Assembly: GCF_036884655.1 (NCBI RefSeq)
Contig: NC_088355.1
Span: 25,233,001-25,297,000 of the forward strand
Reading direction: 5' to 3'
DNA length: 64,000 nt
From: Musa acuminata AAA Group
Lineage: Eukaryota > Streptophyta > Magnoliopsida > Zingiberales > Musaceae
This document shows, piece by piece, positions 52,978-64,000 of this stretch. Position 1 is the stretch's first letter; each line of letters begins with the position of its first letter. The notes below the pieces were generated by a model. The model had not been told where the DNA came from. It saw only the letters and a list, made by a program, of their open reading frames with translations, and ran no database searches. The position numbers and the translations under genes are program-made.

Positions 52978-55900
52978 TCTTTAGCTAATAGCAAAATTAA
53001 ATTTGATAAAAATATCTTTTTCTCTTTGGGTAAAGTGCTCCGTTTTGAGATCTTGCTCCATACAGGATCTTGAGTCTCTAATAATCTCTTTCAATAATTG
53101 AGCATTGTTTGTGTGTTGGCATTCAAATATTCTGTTACATCTCTCCTTCCACATCCACCAAATAGCGCATCTGAAAGTAACCTTTGCCAGTTGTGTTAGA
53201 GGCCCTTTTCTTGAGAAACATTGCATGAGGTCGCTTAGTTCTTGGTGCAAGTTTGGTTGCGGCAGTCTATTGAGTTCAAATCGCTGGAGAATCTCCTTCC
53301 ATATCCATTTTGTATAATTACAAGCAGAATAGAGGTGGTCAACAGTTTCTTCTTGTTGCATACAAAGGGAGCATCGGTTAACATGATAGATACCTCTTCT
53401 TTTCATATTGTCTATTGTCGGTAGTTTATTGAGAAGAGCCTGCCATGTACATAAGGAATGTCTTTGTGATCCCGGTCGATCCCATGTCCAACTGCTTGGG
53501 ACCCACTTGTTATTTCTTTGCCTAATTTGATTCCATGCGGATGTGACACTAAATTTGCCATTATCATGAGGCCAAATAAGTATATCTGAAGAGTTGTTCC
53601 TGATTGGAATAGCTATAATAGTCGGCCAAAGTGATAACATTTTGGGAGAAATAGGATTAGGGAGACACCAAGCACCGTTAGCAATGAACTCAGAAACCTT
53701 CCAATCTTTGGGAGCCCCAAGATCTTTTCGTATTCTGTCACCATATAATTGAAATATACTCTTCCCATTTACCCAAGGATCAAACCACATATTTGTACTA
53801 GTACCAGAAGAGATTGCATAGGAGATGTGTTTGATTCGCCAATTCCTTGCCTTTAAAATTCCTTTCCAAGCTGCAGAGTGGTATGTTCTTGTTGAAATTT
53901 CCCAGATTGATTCCTTTGAAAGATACCTAGTAGAAACCCAATGTGACCATAAGGAACATTTGTTTTGCAAAAGATCCCACAATTGCTGTACTAGACAAGC
54001 TTGATTCCAATCTATAATATTTCTCAAGTTTAGCCCCCCTTCAACTTTCGGTTTGCAAATGCTATCCCAATTTACCATATGCATTGCCTTATCATTTGTG
54101 CCATTCCAGAAGAAGTTAATTAATAACCGTTCAATATCTTGGAGAAGTCCAGCAGGCAGAAGAAATGCATTACTCCAATATATAGAGTAGGAGTGCAATA
54201 CCGAACGGATGAGTTCAAGTCGTCCTGCTTTTGATAGAAAGGCTGACAATGGGTTTTGTGAATGCCTGTGGATATGAGCGGGAGACCCAAATAAGGAACT
54301 GGCAAGCTTCCCTCACTAACCCCAAAGTTTGCACAATAAAGACCTTATCCTCAACGTAAGAGCTCATATATACTTTACTTTTCGCATGATTTAACTGAAG
54401 TCCATAAACCATACCAAAGTCATTCATAATAGTAGCCAGGTTCTTTACTGAAGTTGGTTCATTTTGGAGAAAGATAAGTAAGTCATCTGCAAATGTTATA
54501 TGTGATATATGAACAGAACCAACAATGGGTACCTTAATGCTGCCATTTAAGACTGCGTGTTCTAACATACAGCTAAGTCCTTCCATCGCAATAGTAAAAA
54601 GATACGGAGATAGTGGATCACCTTGTCGGATGCCATTCGTGTTCCCAAAAAAACCAATAGGTGAGCCATTAAAGAGTATCGAAAACTTTGGAGTTTCCAG
54701 GCAAGATTGAATCCAATTAACCCATTGCTGTGGGAAGTTCATATCGAGGAGCATCTTATAGATAAACTTCCTATTAACTGAATCAAAGGCTTTCCGTATA
54801 TCAGCTTTAAAACAGATTTTTGCCCCTCTTGCTTTTGAGTGCAAATCTTTGACCAAGTCATTAGCAAGCAAAATGTTATAATGTATACTTCTCCCTTTGA
54901 TGAAAGCAGCTTGATTTGGGCTAATAATCTTGTGTATTACCTTTTGCATTCTATTTGCCAATACTTTGGAGATGATCTTGTAAACAAAGTTGCATAATTA
55001 TATGGGTCGATAGTTCTCTAGTGAATCAGCCCCTGCATTCTTCGGAATTAAAGAAATAAAAGTGCAATTCATCTCTCTAAGAATATGACCTGAAGAGAAG
55101 AAATGTTGGCAAGCCTTGATCACATCATTTCCAATAATAGACCAAGCAGTTTGGTAAATTCAGTTGGAAATCCATCTGGACCTGGGCTTTTGTGCTTTGG
55201 TGACTTAAAGACAACACGTACAATTTCGTCATCTGTAATTGGGGCATTGAGGATTGAAATAGCTTCCGAATCAAGTTTTCTAGTCGGCTCCACATGAATG
55301 TTATTAGGTTTCCCAGCTTGATTGAGTAAGGAATAAAAAAATTGCTCTATGTGTGCTTTAACCTCATCTAAATTATCAATAAGATTATCATCTTTGTCTC
55401 TGCATTTGCTGATACGGTTAACAGCCCTTCGAGTAGCAATTGAAGAATAGAAAAATTTAGTATTGGAATCCCCTAGTGTAAGCCAATTCTGTCGAGACTT
55501 CTGCTTTGCAAAACTTTCCTCCTGTTTTAAGGCTTGCATGAAGTTATTTCTGGCTTCTGTCTCTTTGTAGATAATATTTTCATCATTTGGCTGAAGTTGC
55601 AGCTCATGTTGCAATGACATTAGTTCATTTCTGCAAAATTGAACTCTGGTGTTAATATTGCCAAAGGTATTTGTATTCCACTCCTTTACTGCTGCTTTAC
55701 AGGCTTTGAGCTTTTGACATAAGATGTAAGGGGGGGATCCATGCACATTAACATTCCAAGCAGATCTGATAATATCAAGAAATTGAGGATGAGTACTCCA
55801 CATGTTAAAGAATCTATGGTCAGAAAACAAAGGAGCACCATACTTAAGAAGTGAATCTGGGTAAACTGTTAACCATTCATGATTAATCAAACACCGATCA

Positions 55901-56499
55901 AGTCGAGCCATTATTTTTCTGGTAGCAGCACCTTGATTACTCCAGGAGGGCCAATTACCCACAGATTTCATATCAAACAATGCTGCAGTGTCAATGTAAT
56001 CATTAAAACTTTGAAGCTGGCTTTCTGAAAATTGTCTACCCCCCTCTTTTTCATTTGTGTACCGAACAGTATTAAAGTCTCCAAGAACAATCCAAGGTAC
56101 GTTGAGACAGCCATTTACAATATTAGTCAGGTCAGACCAAAGAGTATTTCTTTCTTGCATACTGTTTGAAGCATATATACCAGTGAGATTGAATTGACAG
56201 CCATTCTTTTTATCCTCTACCTTAAGATGAATGAATTGATCAGTAGCAGAAATAAACCAAGCATTAATAGAGTTAGGATGCCATAAGACCCGTATTCTAC
56301 CAAAAGTTTTATTTGTGTCATTGGTAAACAATTCTGCGTCCGGCCATATTAAATTCTTTTGAGCTTGAACGCGAGATTGTTTAATTTTCGTTTCCACTAG
56401 AATAACAATATCACATGCGGCAGACTTGATTATTCTGTTGAGCTCCCGACATTTCTCCGGCTTATTAAGTCCGCGAACATTCCAGCATGTTATCTTCAT
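52978..56499 (-). pseudogene. LINE copy 9 ORF2 (nearly intact)
   Basis: Starts at 56499 with MKITCWNVRGLNKPEK. The endonuclease is open (VETKI, GDFNTVRYTNEKEGG, SDH), but 18 residues after SDH are deleted in frame compared with other copies. The first frame runs 459 codons to 55120 and is lost by a 1-bp deletion at about 55157 (in PTEF). RT: open 54961-54215, FKADIRKAFDSV, NGIRQGDPLSPYLF, catalytic FADDLLIF about 54490. A ~53-bp deletion at about 54239 breaks the frame again; the rest is open for 422 codons (54249-52981) through zf-RVT (CSLCMQQEETVDHLYSACNY, where F and D of the usual FACDY have changed) to the natural end FIKFNFAIS. No nonsense codon is needed to explain the damage in the long stretches. 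Confidence 0.93.
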
Positions 56500-56537
56500 T
56501 AGTAATAAACAAATGAAAAGGTAGTAAGGAATATATC

Positions 56538-57934
56538 CTACGACTTTGGATGGATTGTACCATCCTTTTTCTTATCCTTCGGTTTTGTATTTTCCTCCCG
56601 CACAATATCCTTACCTTTTATGGCTTTATTCCTATATTTATCCACTTCATCTACAGCTTGCAGATTTTTAAACTTTAAAGTACCTTGAATCATGTGGTCT
56701 TGATTGGCAGGGTTTGTTGAAGCTCGATAAGATTGTTGCAGCACAATATCCTGGATAGTACTTATTGGAGCAGCCTGGCTAGAGAGGTTTGTTGGGGTAT
56801 GAGTTTGTTGAGACAGAATATCCTTGTTGGCGATGTTTGTTGAGGTCTGAGTTTGTTGAGGAAGAATATCCTTGCTGACGAGATTTGCTTGGACCTGAGT
56901 TCGTTGAGCGATTGTAGATGGATCCGATGGTATTGGAAGAGATGAAGTTCCTGACTTATGCTTCTCCTGTCCACTAGTACCATGGGAAACCTCTGTTGTG
57001 GAAGGCTCTGACATTATAGGAAGAGATAAAGTTTGTCCTTCTGTCCGCGGTGCTTTCCTTGCGAGTCGGAGTGCTCAATAGTAAAAGATAAGCAACGCTG
57101 ACATCGTTGTGGCTTCCAGGAATATGAGACATGTACCTTCCGAGTGTTCCCGTCAAGATCACGATAGAAAACCTCGTTAGGAAGATCTTCATCGGAAGAA
57201 ACCAGCACACATGCTCGTGCAAATGCTAATCTCGTCTGAGCCGCTGTTGCTTTGTCGATGTAGAGTGGCTGTCCCAGAGTGCTGCATAACTTTGCAATAA
57301 AACGTCGACTCCAAAGATGTAGAGGCAGTCCTTGAAAGGATACCCATAATGGAATAGACTGTAGGCTATCTAACTCTAAACGGACATTAGGAGACCAACG
57401 TCGTAGAATCATTGGATGACCGCGGATAGTCCAGAATCCTTCGAGGATTCGTTGCAGATCTTCTTCAAAGTATAGCTTGCAAACAAAGAATCCGTTCACC
57501 AGCATATGAGGATCAAATGACGATAATCCCCATCGAGTTTTGATAAATGAGGATAGTGGGAAATAAGAAGTTTTGAGACCTACCACATAGCCAACAATCG
57601 ACATAGACCATGTCTCAATAAGCTCAACTGAATCAGCAGTCTCGTATACAGCAATCTTCTTATCAGCCTGAACTTCTGGAGTAATGAATTCCAAGCTTAG
57701 ATCTGGACTTCCAACCGGAGCCTTGAAGAGGCTAGTCCAAGGCCGAGGATCGCTGGAAATGAGAGCAGGCTGCCACGATCTAGAGCGTGACCTACTTCGA
57801 TGCTGCTTCGTCGAAGGAGTTTCTCTCTGGAAAGGATATGGTGGAACAGTAACTTGGGGGGTAGCGGTAGGGGGCCTTGCCATCGTTTCATCCCTCCCGC
57901 CACCGTCGCCAGCCTTAGGGGTCGTCGCTGCCAT
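56538..57934 (-). pseudogene. LINE copy 9 ORF1
   Basis: ATG at 57934 (MAATTPKAGDGGGRDETMARPP). Arg/Ser stretch (RSRSRSRSW), DUF4283-like domain (GYVVGLKTSYFPLSSF ... LEGFWTIRGHPMILRRW), WVSFQGLPLHLWS, and the first half of the knuckle CQRCLSF. There, at about 57090, ~140 bp are missing, including the second half of the knuckle; the frame shifts and the Q/T-rich part plus lysine-rich tail continue as 57014-56538 (DILPQQTQTSTN ... HPKS). The RNA-binding knuckle is therefore lost. Confidence 0.9.
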
Positions 57935-58327
57935 GTTTGATCCCTTTTCTGATCGCCGCTACAGAATCGTCGCCATAGGGAAAAGCCACCGCTGTAGTAT
58001 ATCAGATCACCGCTACAGTATCGTCGCCCTTGGGGAGAAGCTGATGCTGCAGGAGATCCGATCACCACAACAGTCCTAGATCTGGTCGCCGCTACAGCGT
58101 CGCCCTAGATCTGGTCGCCGCTACAGTGTCGCCGCCGCTACAGCGTCGCCGTAATAGTACCGTCGCCCTAGATCTGGTCGCCGCTATAGTTCGTCGCCGC
58201 AACAGTAACGTCGCCCTAGATCTGGTCGCCGCTACAGTGTCGCCGCCGCTACAGCGTCGCCGTAACAGTACCGCCGCTATGATTCTCTTGAAATTCTTCT
58301 AGGATTGGTTCAGTAACCTTGGCTTTC
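57935..58327 (-). promoter_or_regulatory. LINE copy 9 5' UTR monomers
   Basis: Minus strand: repeated CTGTAGCGGCGACCAGATCT and GGCGACGGTACTGTTACGG units, with fewer monomers than copy 6. The outer ~55 bp (58273-58327) are not monomeric and differ from the 5' ends of copies 6 and 8. Confidence 0.75.
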
Positions 58328-58341
58328 GCAGCACAATATCC

Positions 58342-59652
58342 TGGATAGTACTTGTTGGAGTAGCCTGGCTAGAAAAGTTTGTTGGGGCATGAATTTGTTG
58401 AGACAGAATATCCTTGTTGGCGATGTTTATTGTGGCCTGAGTTTGTTGAGGAAGAATATCCTTGCTGGCGAGATTTGATTGGGCCTGAATTTGTTGAGTT
58501 ATTGTGGACGGATCCAATGATTTTGGAAGAGATGAAGTTCCTGACTTATGTTTCTCCTGTCCACTAGTACCAAGGGAAATCTCTGTTGTGGAAGGCTCCG
58601 ACATTATAGGAAGAGATATAGTTTTGGATTTGTCCTTCTGTCCGAGGTGCTGTCCTTGCGAGTCGGAATGCTCAATATTCTTCGCCACCATCGGTGCTAC
58701 TGCCATTAGAGAAGACTCGCTTTGTTGCTGAGGCGCTTGACGTGGTCGATAGACCTTTGTGATTTGTTTTGGAGTTTGCTGATAAGCTCCATTTGCATGA
58801 CCAAAAGATAAGTAATGCTGACATCGTTGTGGCTTCCAGGAATATGAGACATGTACCTTCCGAGTGTTCCCATCAAGATCACGATAGAAAACCTCATTTG
58901 GGAGATCTTCGTCGGAAGGAACCAGTACACATGCTCGTGCAAATGCTAATCTCGTCTGAGCAGCTGTTGCTTTGTCGATGTAGAGTGGTTGTCCCAGAGT
59001 GCTGCATAACTTTGCAATAAAACGTCGACTCCAAAGATGTAGAGGAAGACCTTGAAAGGATACCCATAGTGGAATAGACTGTAGGCTATCTAGCTCCAAA
59101 TGGACATCAGGAGACCAGCGTCGTAGAATCATTGGATGGCCGCGAATAGTCTAGAATCCTTCGAGGACCCGTTGTAAATCTTCTTCAGAGTATAGCTTGC
59201 AGACAAAGAATCCGTTCTCTAGCATATGAAGATCAAATGACGATATTCCCCATCGAGTTTTGATAAATGAGGATAGTGCAAAATAAGATGTTTTGAGGCC
59301 TACCACATAGCCAACAATCGCCATAGACTGTCTCAATAAGCTCTGCTGAATCAGCAGTCTCGTATACAACAATCTTCTTATCAGCTTGAACTTATGGAGT
59401 AAAGAATTCCAAGCTTAGATCCGGACTTCCAACCGGAGCCTTGAAGAGGCTAGTCCAAGGCCTAGGGTCACTGGAAATGAGGGCAGGCTACCGCGATCTA
59501 GAGCGCGACCTACTTCGATGCTGTTTCGTCGAAGGAGTTTCTCTCTGGAGAGGATATGGAGGAGGAGCCAATTGAGGGGTAACGGTAGGGAGTCTTACCA
59601 TCGTATCAACCCTCCCGCCACTGTCGCCAGCCCTAGGGGCCGTCGCTGCCAT
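58342..59652 (-). pseudogene. LINE copy 8 ORF1, N-terminal part
   Basis: ATG at 59652 (MAATAPRAGDSGG). Damage: TAG in the Arg/Ser stretch at about 59490, TAA at about 59395 and a frameshift at about 59335. It is open from about 59132: RRWSPDVHLELDSLQSIPLWVSFQGLPLHLWS ... VSYSWKPQRC. The knuckle CQHYLSFGHANGAY has lost its second and last Cys (both to Tyr), so zinc binding is gone. The Q/T-rich DILPQQTQ region follows, to the copy 9 insertion at 58341. Confidence 0.9.
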
Positions 59653-60178
59653 CTTTGATCCCTCTTCTGGTTGCTGCTATAGAATTGTTTCCATAGGGAA
59701 AATCCACCGTCGCAGTATATGAGATCGCCGCTATAGTACCGTCGCCCTAGGGAGATCTGATCGCCGGTATAGTATTGTCGCCCTTGGGGAGAAGCCGACG
59801 CTGCAGGAGATCCGATCACCACTATAGTTAAGGGAGATCAGATCGTTGCTATAGTATTGTCGCCCATGGGAGAAAGCTAACGCTGAGGGCGATCTGACTC
59901 CTGTAGCGGCGACCAGATCTAGGGCGACCACTGTAGCGGCGACCAGATCTAGGTGACCACTGTAGCGGCGGCCAGATCTCCCTAGGGCGATCTGACTCCT
60001 GCAGCGTCGGCTTTCTCCCACGGGCGACAGGCGACGACACTGTCGCGGCGAATTTCCTGCAGCGTCGACTGTTTCCCAAGGGCGATGGTACTGTAGCGGC
60101 AGCGACGACACTATAGCAGCGACGGTACTGTAGAGACGACGACAGTGTAGCGGCGACGAGATCTCCCTAGGGCGATTG
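59653..60178 (-). promoter_or_regulatory. LINE copy 8 5' UTR monomers
   Basis: Same monomer type as copies 6 and 9 (GCGACCAGATCTAGG, GGCGACGGTACTGTAG), about 525 bp, more diverged. Its outer end joins the chromovirus at the target duplication. Confidence 0.75.
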
Positions 60179-61294
60179 CTTATTGAATTTGCCGACATAT
60201 TTGCTGAACAGCGTGGTCTTCCTCCTTCTCGGCAACATGACCATCGAATTCCAATCCTTCCGGGCAAGCCACCAGCGAACACTCGACCATACCGATATCC
60301 TCACCTCCAAAAAGATGAAATTGAAAAGATCGTAAAGGAGATGCTTGAAACAGGGGTGATTCGACCAAGTTGCAGCCCCTATTCCTCACCGGTGCTACTT
60401 GTATGCAAGAAGAACAGAACTTGGCGGATGTGCATCGACTACCGAGCTTTAAATGGCATCATCGTCAAGGACAAATACCCAATACCAGTGGTGGATGAAC
60501 TTCTTGATGAATTGAAAGGAGCTCGAGTCTTCACGAAGTTGGACCTCCGATCCGGTTACCACCAAATTCAGGTATGTGACGATGACATTCCAAAAACTGC
60601 ATTTCGCACACATGATGGCCATTATGAATTCTTGGTAATACTTTTTGGACTCACTAATGCTCCTTCAACCTTTCAAAGTCTCATGAATGATATATTTCGG
60701 AGCTTTCTTCGTAAATTTATGCTGGTATTTTTCGATGATATTCTCGTTTACAACCCTTCTCTTGAGACTCACTTTCAGCATTTACGGATTGTTTTAACGA
60801 TCCTTCGGGAGAATACTCTTTTTGTTAAGCAACCAAAGTGTAGCTTTCTCCAGCAAAAAGTAGAGTACCTTGGGCATATAATATCAGAAGAAGGAGTGGC
60901 GGTAGACCCAACAAAAATTGAGACAATGCAAGGCTGGCCGAAACCTACAAACATGAAATTACTGCGAGGGTTCCTTGGACTAACGGGCTACTACCAAAAA
61001 TTTGTTAAGGACAATGGGAAGATCAGTGCACCACTCACTTCTTTACTGAAAAAAGATACTTTCCAATGGTCGGACAAAGCCTCTGCTGCCTTCGACAAAC
61101 TTAAAGCAGCCATGACAACGACACTGGTGCTTGCGCTACCAGATTTCATTAGACCCTTCATCATTGAGGCCGACGCATCTGGAGTCGAAATTGGAGTCGT
61201 TCTCATGCAAAATGGTCGACCACTCACATATACTAGCAAGGCATTATCTCCCTCCCATCAAAATATGTCAATATATGATAAGGAGATGCTTGCC
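60179..61294 (+). pseudogene. Gyp3 RT and RNase H fragment (open reading frame)
   Basis: About 370 open codons: LIEFADIFAEQRGLPPSRQHD ... YPHLQKDEIEKIVKEMLETGVIRPS ... PVLLVCKKNRTWRMCIDYRALN, KLDLRSGYHQIQV, TAFRTHDGHYEFLVILFGLTNAPSTFQ and the catalytic FFDDILVY box (about 60727-60750). Then VEYLGHIISEEGVAVDPTKI and RNase H (IIEADASGVEIGVVLMQNGRPLTYTSKALS). It is the only complete chromovirus RT palm in the window and serves as the reference for the deletions in Gyp1 and Gyp2. It ends after YDKEMLA where Gyp4 inserted. The start codon of the open frame (60176) lies in LINE sequence and is not real. Confidence 0.92.
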
Positions 61295-61766
61295 TGTTAG
61301 AACCCTTGTTGATTCTAAACTTGGGGTTGATCTCTTTAGGGGATCAGCCTCCTTGGAACTCTATAGGGGTTCCCCTCCCTCCAAGTTGCTGCTCAAAGGC
61401 TACATAAAAGATTCATCTATTGCTTGAGAAAAGAGGAGGAATACATGGCTATTTGTAGGGCTACTAAACCCAAACTTCTACTTAAGACTCTTATTTCTAA
61501 CCAACTCCTAATAGGACTCCCACTCAAGACTCCTATTCCCTTACAACTCCTAATTCTTCTCTAAGAAAAAACCTCCTACGTGAATGTCCCTCTCAATTAG
61601 GACTCTCCTAACTAGAGTCCTAACAGAATGTCCCTCTCAATTAGGACTTTCCTAGCTAGAATCCTAACAGAATGATCCTCTCAATTAGGACTCTCCTAGC
61701 TAAAGTCCTAACAGTTTTACATGAATGTCCCTCTCAATTAGGACTCTCCTAGCTAGAGTCATAACA
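61295..61766 (-). repeat. Gyp4 3' LTR (472 bp)
   Basis: Minus-strand LTR of the Gyp1 family, inserted in Gyp3 RNase H; 61290-61294 (TTGCC) would be the left target duplication. It has four 44-bp terminal iterons (about 61583-61766), the most in the window. The TATA position reads TATTTGTA (about 61449), one base off the TATTTATA of the other LTRs. Confidence 0.92.
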
Positions 61767-61884
61767 AACCCGCCCTCTTCAAATCAGCCTTGTCCTCGAG
61801 GCTGACGATTCATGAATTTTGAGAATTTGATCTTCAAGTCATCATAGTTCTCCAAAGTGGCATCTTCTGTTAGTAGGTTTGCCC
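61767..61884 (-). pseudogene. Gyp4 polypurine tract and chromodomain end
   Basis: Matches 12463-12585 of Gyp1: polypurine tract next to the LTR, then the last codons of the chromodomain ORF. Cut at 61884 by Sire3. Confidence 0.87.
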
Positions 61885-63869
61885 TGTTAGGATCGAGAGC
61901 ACTAAGAGGGGGGGGTGAATTAGTGCAGCAGAAATCTTACAGCGATTAAAAACCAAAAGCTGCGTTCGTTCAAAAACTATTATGATGCAAAAGCTAATTC
62001 TCAGTTTGTATCTAAGTGCAGTTTGCGTCTAAGCGCAGATTGCGTCTAAGCGCAGATTGCGTCTAAGCGCAGTTTACGTCTAAACTCAGATTTACGTCTA
62101 AACGCAGTTTTACGTCTAAACGCAGATTTACGTCTAAACGCATATTTACGTCTAAACTCAGATTTACGTCTAAACTCAGATTTATGTCTAAACTCAGATT
62201 TACGTCTAAACGCAGATTTACGTCTAAACGCAGTTTTACGTCTAGACGCAGATTTACGTCTAAACTTTGAAACTCGTTTGTATACTCGCAGAAGGCAGTA
62301 TGCAGTTGAAATCAAGACGTAAACGTGAACTGAGATCTGATGATTGTGCGAGGAAAGCCGATTTACGTCTGAATGCAGTTTTACGTCTAAATGTTGAAAC
62401 TCGTTCGTAAAAGCACGGAAGACAGTTCTGCAGAATCAAACGTAAACGTAAACTGTAATGTATGAAAATACGAATTTACGTCTGAATGCAGATTCGGAAG
62501 AACAGCACTTAGAACTTGTTCGTGAAAGCGCAGAGAGCAATAGTAATGAAGGAGGTTTGCAGTAATGATAAAGTGCTCGAGAATAAACGCAAACCAGAGA
62601 TTTAGAGTGGTTCGGTCAGCCTTGACCTACTCCACTTTTGGCTTCCTCCACCGACGAGGTTGCCGACGTTAACTAGGGGCCTTCCTTCAATAGGCGAAGG
62701 CCAAACTGCCCTTTTACAATTTCTCTCCTTTTGACAGGCTCAGGAGACAACCTTTACAGACCTTTCTCTCCTCACTTTACAACTGAAAACTTGAAGAACA
62801 GAAGGAGGAGACTTAAAGGCTTTACAACACTTTTGAGCTCTTAGAATCACAGAAAAGATCAAGATTTCGGTGTAGGTCTATATCTTTTCAGTGCTGAATG
62901 GGTGGGGTATTTATAGGCCCCAACCCAATTCAAATTTCGAGCTCAAATCGATCAAATCCCGGAATTCCGGGATCAGGCGGTTGCACCTCTTGACTGGAGA
63001 GGTTGCACCGCCTGGCAGAGCTCGAAGACTGAGCTCAGGCGGATGCACCTCTCTGTCAGGGGTGGTTGCACCTTTCTGCCAGAGCTCGAAGACCGAGCTC
63101 AGGTGGTGCATCTCCTGTCCAGAGATGTTGCACCTCTCTGCCAGAGCTCGAAGACCGAGCTCGGTGGTTGCACCTCTTGGCAGAGCTCGGAACTTGAGCT
63201 CTGGCGGTGCTACCTCTTGACAGAGGAGGTTGCACCGCCCAGTCTCGCTTGGAGACTGAGCCCTGGGCGGTTGCACCGCCTGGCTGGAGCGGTTGCACCG
63301 CCCAGTCTCGCTGGGAGACTTAGCCTGGGCGGTTGCACCTCCCACAGCTACTTGAATTCGAATGGGTTGAACCATTCGACCCAACTTGAGTTCTTCAGGG
63401 GCCCAATTGCCCCAGGATTAAGCTAATGGGATCACCTCCCATTTCTAACTTAATCACCGTGCTAACTACGATTAAATCTAAGACAATTTCTGCAGCTTTG
63501 CTTCGGTACGTCAATCGCTTCTTCCGGCGAGTTTCCGGTGAACTTCCGTCGATCATCCGATGAACCCTCGGTGATGCTCCTGCGGACTTCCGGCAAACTC
63601 CTGGACTTTGCGAAGATCCACTTGGCAAGTTCTGACGAGCTTCGCTTGGCAAGCTTCTGGACTTCTCGGATCTGTTCTCGCAGAACCTCCGACGACCGTC
63701 CGAACTTCCGTCGAACTCTCGAACTCCCAACGTGATCATGAACTTGACTCCGACGCAACTCCTGCTGCTTCTCTATCTTTCATCGTAGTTAATCCTGCAC
63801 ACTTATCTCAACACATAGATTAGACAACAAATGACAATTGACTTCATCATCAAAATCCGAGATTCAACA
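61885..63869 (-). repeat. Sire3 3' LTR (1985 bp)
   Basis: Minus-strand Sirevirus LTR of the Sire2 family; the element body lies beyond the window. Hairpin GCACTAA/TTAGTGC at 61899-61926, 18-bp minisatellite at 62008-62265, TATA box TATAAATA (about 62909-62916 on the plus strand as TATTTATA), and GGCGGTTGCACCGCC-type palindromes at about 62975-63345. The bases TGCCC before it would be the left target duplication. ORFs in it are spurious. Confidence 0.92.
62008..62265. repeat. 17-18 bp minisatellite in Sire3 LTR
   Basis: About 15 units of ACGTCTAAACGCAGATTT and variants (GCGTCTAAGCGCAGATT at the left). Isolated further units occur at about 62355-62395 and 62470. The Sire2 LTR has only dispersed single units here, so the expansion accounts for much of the LTR length difference. 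Confidence 0.9.
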
Positions 63870-64000
63870 ATCTCCCCCTTTTTGATGATGACAATCAATT
63901 GATAATGGAGTTATCCTTAACTCCCCCTGTCTATATGCCATAGTTGAGATAAGTCAACCTTGAATTCAAGACCTAAGAATTCAAGTGACGTATTGATAAG
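63870..64000 (-). other. Sire3 polypurine tract and start of its 3' non-coding region
   Basis: Polypurine tract AAAAAGGGGGAGAT on the minus strand (63870-63883) next to the LTR, then non-coding sequence like that of Sire1 and Sire2 up to the window end. Confidence 0.9.

Larger units (their letters stand above)
52746..58327 (-). mobile_element. LINE copy 9: full-length LINE nested in LINE copy 8
   Basis: 5.6 kb with poly(T) at 52746-52761, long 3' UTR, ORF2, ORF1 and a GC-rich monomer 5' UTR (57935-58327), flanked by an exact 14-bp TSD. It is the best preserved LINE in the window: ORF2 has only about two frame breaks and one short deletion. Same orientation as its host. Confidence 0.95.

Noticed and set aside
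62046..62315. Arginine-rich repeat protein (RRKSAFRRK...) or CRISPR-like array
   Set aside because: It is a read-through of the 17-18 bp minisatellite in an LTR. Units are contiguous without spacers, which excludes a CRISPR array.
1..64000. Centromere identity from the chromovirus content
   Set aside because: A chromodomain alone does not show the CRM-type centromere-specific clade, and there is no satellite array. The chromosomal position cannot be judged from this window.

Overview
The window reads as nuclear DNA of a flowering plant made entirely of transposable elements. I find no host gene, tRNA, rRNA or CRISPR array. The evidence for a plant is the set of elements: an L1-type LINE whose ORF1 has a DUF4283-like domain plus a CCHC knuckle and whose ORF2 ends in a zf-RVT domain, SIRE/Maximus-like Ty1/copia elements (Sireviruses), Ty3/gypsy chromoviruses, a Tat-like Ty3/gypsy remnant and a TRIM. 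The LTR families remind me of Musaceae or other Zingiberales, but that is only an impression.

Layout. 1-21099: two same-strand LINEs in series. Copy 1 carries a nearly intact, very young Sirevirus (Sire1, 1182-9473, minus, TSD AATAT). Copy 2 carries an internally deleted chromovirus (Gyp1, 12078-17235, minus, TSD AAGTC). 21100-27110: 3' part of a second Sirevirus (Sire2, plus), whose 3' LTR holds a tandem array of a TRIM (24210-26467; seven LTRs, six internal domains, TSD CCTAA). 27111-29436: LTR and leader fragments and a decayed Tat-like pol. 29437-46107: a chromovirus (Gyp2) invaded by LINEs and partly copied as a ~4.25 kb inverted duplication (arms 30283-34532 and 41843-46107). A full-length LINE (copy 6, 35160-41071) sits in the loop. 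46108-61294: another chromovirus (Gyp3, plus) split by a full-length LINE (copy 8), which is itself split by a full-length LINE (copy 9) and carries a 101-bp LINE stub. 61295-64000: a minus-strand chromovirus 3' end (Gyp4), then the 3' LTR of a third Sirevirus (Sire3).

How the parts relate. Each LTR family shows its expected cis signals: TG/CA termini, a TATA box (TATAAATA), a primer-binding site for initiator Met-tRNA (TGGTATCAGAGC), a polypurine tract, and 5-bp target duplications where both ends are visible. LINE insertions end in CTTACC-like sequence plus poly(A) and have 12-14 bp target duplications. The LINE copies fall into two subfamilies separated by a 48-bp indel in the 3' UTR; where nesting order is readable, the long-UTR subfamily is the later arrival. 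Only Sire1 looks recently active: its LTRs differ by about four substitutions, and gag and pol are open apart from one in-frame TAG at their junction. The most notable structures are the TRIM concatemer, the LINE/gypsy inverted duplication, the very short LINE insertions and the hairpin-forming repeats in the LTRs.
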